This document shows positions 62,561 through 64,000 of a stretch of DNA of 64,000 bases, piece after piece. Position 1 is the stretch's first letter. The number at the start of each line of letters is the position of its first letter. The translations under genes were made by a program, and so were the position numbers. The stretch is from Salvelinus alpinus (lineage: Eukaryota > Chordata > Actinopteri > Salmoniformes > Salmonidae). The DNA is taken from positions 31,340,552 through 31,404,551 of the forward strand of contig NC_092094.1 of the NCBI RefSeq assembly GCF_045679555.1, given 5' to 3'. Below the pieces are notes generated by a model that saw only the letters and a program-made list of their open reading frames with translations, made no database searches and was not told the origin of the DNA.

Positions 62561-63020
62561 GAGCAAGTCACTTCACCCTTATTGCTCCTGAATGTCGCTC
62601 TGGATAAGAGCGCCTGCTAAATGTCTAAAATGTAAATGTAAATGAGAGAAGAGAGGAGAGGAGAAAAGAGGAGAAGAGAGAAGGGGAGAACAGGTGGAAA
62701 GGAGAGGAGAAAAGGAGAGGAGAAGAGAAGAGGAGGAAAGGAGAGGAGTGCTGCAGGGCGTGCAGGCTTTAATTCCAACCCTAGATCTGGAGAGACACAG
62801 GGCATGCAGGCTTTAGCTTCAGCTTAGTCCTGAAGATATACAGGGCATGCAGGCATTAGTTCCAGCTTAGTCCTGGAGAGATACAAGGTGTGCAGGCTTT
62901 TGTTCCAGTTTAGTCCTGGAGAAATACAGAGCATGGAGGCTTTAGTTCCAGCTTAGTCCTGGAGAGATACAGGGCGTGCAGACTTTAGTTCCAGCACAGC
63001 ACTAACACACCTAGTTCAAT
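62561..63020. repeat. SINE tail, GA-rich tract and 45-bp tandem repeat
   Basis: 62561-62643 is a SINE tail (GTCGCTCTGGATAAGAGCGC, then CTAAATGTCTAAAATGTAAA). 62644-62748 is a GAGAGGAGAA-type purine tract. 62755-63000 is a tandem array of about five units of 45 bp with core GGGCATGCAGGCTTTAGTTC and CAGCTTAGTCCTGGAGAGAT, derived from a dispersed fish repeat. Confidence 0.8.
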
Positions 63021-63519
63021 AAATCTCAGTATGTTTGGTCAAAAAAGTTACATATGTACATAGTGCTTATTTAAAATGAATGGACATTAACCCTGAAGTT
63101 GTCGATAACTGTAGGTTTTTTAGTACAGACCAGCTAGCCAGATACTAAACCTGACCATAACTATACATATAGAGGTTAAATCAAAACAGAACTGAGTGTA
63201 GAACCGCGTTTGGCCTGACAGCAGGATTAACAGATACAGATCAATAGGATGGCCAGCTAACATCCATGTATTGTTTATAAATAAAGTGAAAATAACACTT
63301 AATTACTTAGAAAAATAATGTTTTAAAATATCTTAAAATCTGTGCTGTTGGGTCAGAGCAAAATGAGCTGGCCAAACGACGCTGCTTTAGAAAACACTTC
63401 CTTAGCCCAGTGGCATATTAGGCCTATCTACCATAGAGGACGGCGCGAGGACAGTATGGGAGATGTCCATGGTGCTGAAACCAAAGCAGCCCACCAGTCA
63501 CGCTGGTGAACACCCAAAA

Positions 63520-63608
<89 letters not shown>

Positions 63609-64000
63609 TACGCACGCACGCACACACACACGGAACACAACAACGGTAGAAACAAACCAATGATTACTATTGTGTCACACTAGTATTCTGCGTGTGTATG
63701 GTGCGTGTGCGTGAGTGTGCGTGCTCCTGGTCACATGCGTCTCTGTCGTGGAAAGAGGTTGCGATTTGAGTCAATGTCCTGTAGTGGTCTACAGTAGTCC
63801 ATGTTTACACCACCCAGACACCCCTTCACTTTTGGGAAATGGATATAAAATAAATACACTTAAATACACAAAAATCCTGATTATAAACGAAAGACAAAAT
63901 TGAACAAGATACACCAAACTCTATTTTCTAAAACCATAGGATTGGATGTTGTCGAAATTAAAGACAGATCCACAGGAGGCTAGCTATCAAGTGAAAGTTT
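63021..64000. repeat. Intergenic with (CT)n microsatellite
   Basis: 63525-63605 is a nearly pure (CT)40 array, followed by a short CACG/CACA run. No gene or transposon was recognised in the rest. Confidence 0.8.

Noticed and set aside
62755-63000. CRISPR-like array
   Set aside because: Units of 45 bp are directly adjacent and diverged with no spacers. It is a minisatellite in a vertebrate genome.

Overview
The window looks like nuclear DNA of a salmonid fish. The evidence is the repeat set: a HpaI-type SINE tail, Sleeping Beauty-type and several other Tc1 elements, 5S-derived SINEs, L2/CR1-type LINEs, and a dense layer of LTR elements, many reduced to solo LTRs. Two host genes are recognisable, both with vertebrate exon-intron structure: the 3' part of rbm28 on the + strand (447-7219) and a leptin gene, probably the B paralogue, on the - strand (36598-37264, with 5' UTR exons out to about 38060). 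They face each other tail to tail, as LEP and RBM28 do in tetrapods, so the locus is identified by synteny as well as by sequence.

Layout. 1-440 is a pyrimidine-rich minisatellite in an rbm28 intron. 447-7219 is rbm28, interrupted at 1219-5465 by two nested hAT elements and a Tc1 fossil. Half of RRM4 is missing there, so this copy looks broken even though the downstream exons stay open. 8963-9331 is a miniature LTR element. 10082-18591 is a Sleeping Beauty-type Tc1 holding an L2-type LINE, which itself holds an intact Tc1 with a full 340-aa transposase, an 880-bp solo LTR and a TTAA-flanked element. 19542-24469 holds Tc1 debris, a gene-like relic exon and TTAA elements. 25494-33576 is a decayed Ty3/gypsy element with a LINE and a hAT inside it. 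34014-35790 holds a MITE and a SINE, followed by leptin.

From 39005 the pattern repeats. There is a SINE and a LINE (39005-41935), a Tc1 split by a TTAA element (42279-45840), an 84-unit CA microsatellite (47631-47798), and solo LTRs and a hAT MITE (48777-50201). Next comes a Tc1 inside a Tc1 (50255-52700). Last is a Tc1 containing a LINE containing a very young LTR element (58116-61269), whose only gene is a 740-codon proline-rich tandem-repeat ORF. The right end is simple-sequence DNA.

The most unusual material is (i) that young LTR element with its single proline-rich ORF, (ii) a stem-loop conserved across six otherwise diverged LTRs in the window, (iii) the miniature LTR element with a Pol III B-box-like motif in its LTR, and (iv) the transposon-associated loss of an rbm28 segment. 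Nearly every transposon boundary called here carries a target-site duplication that can be read directly, so the order of insertions can be reconstructed with fair confidence. No bacterial features, CRISPR, tRNA or rRNA genes were seen.
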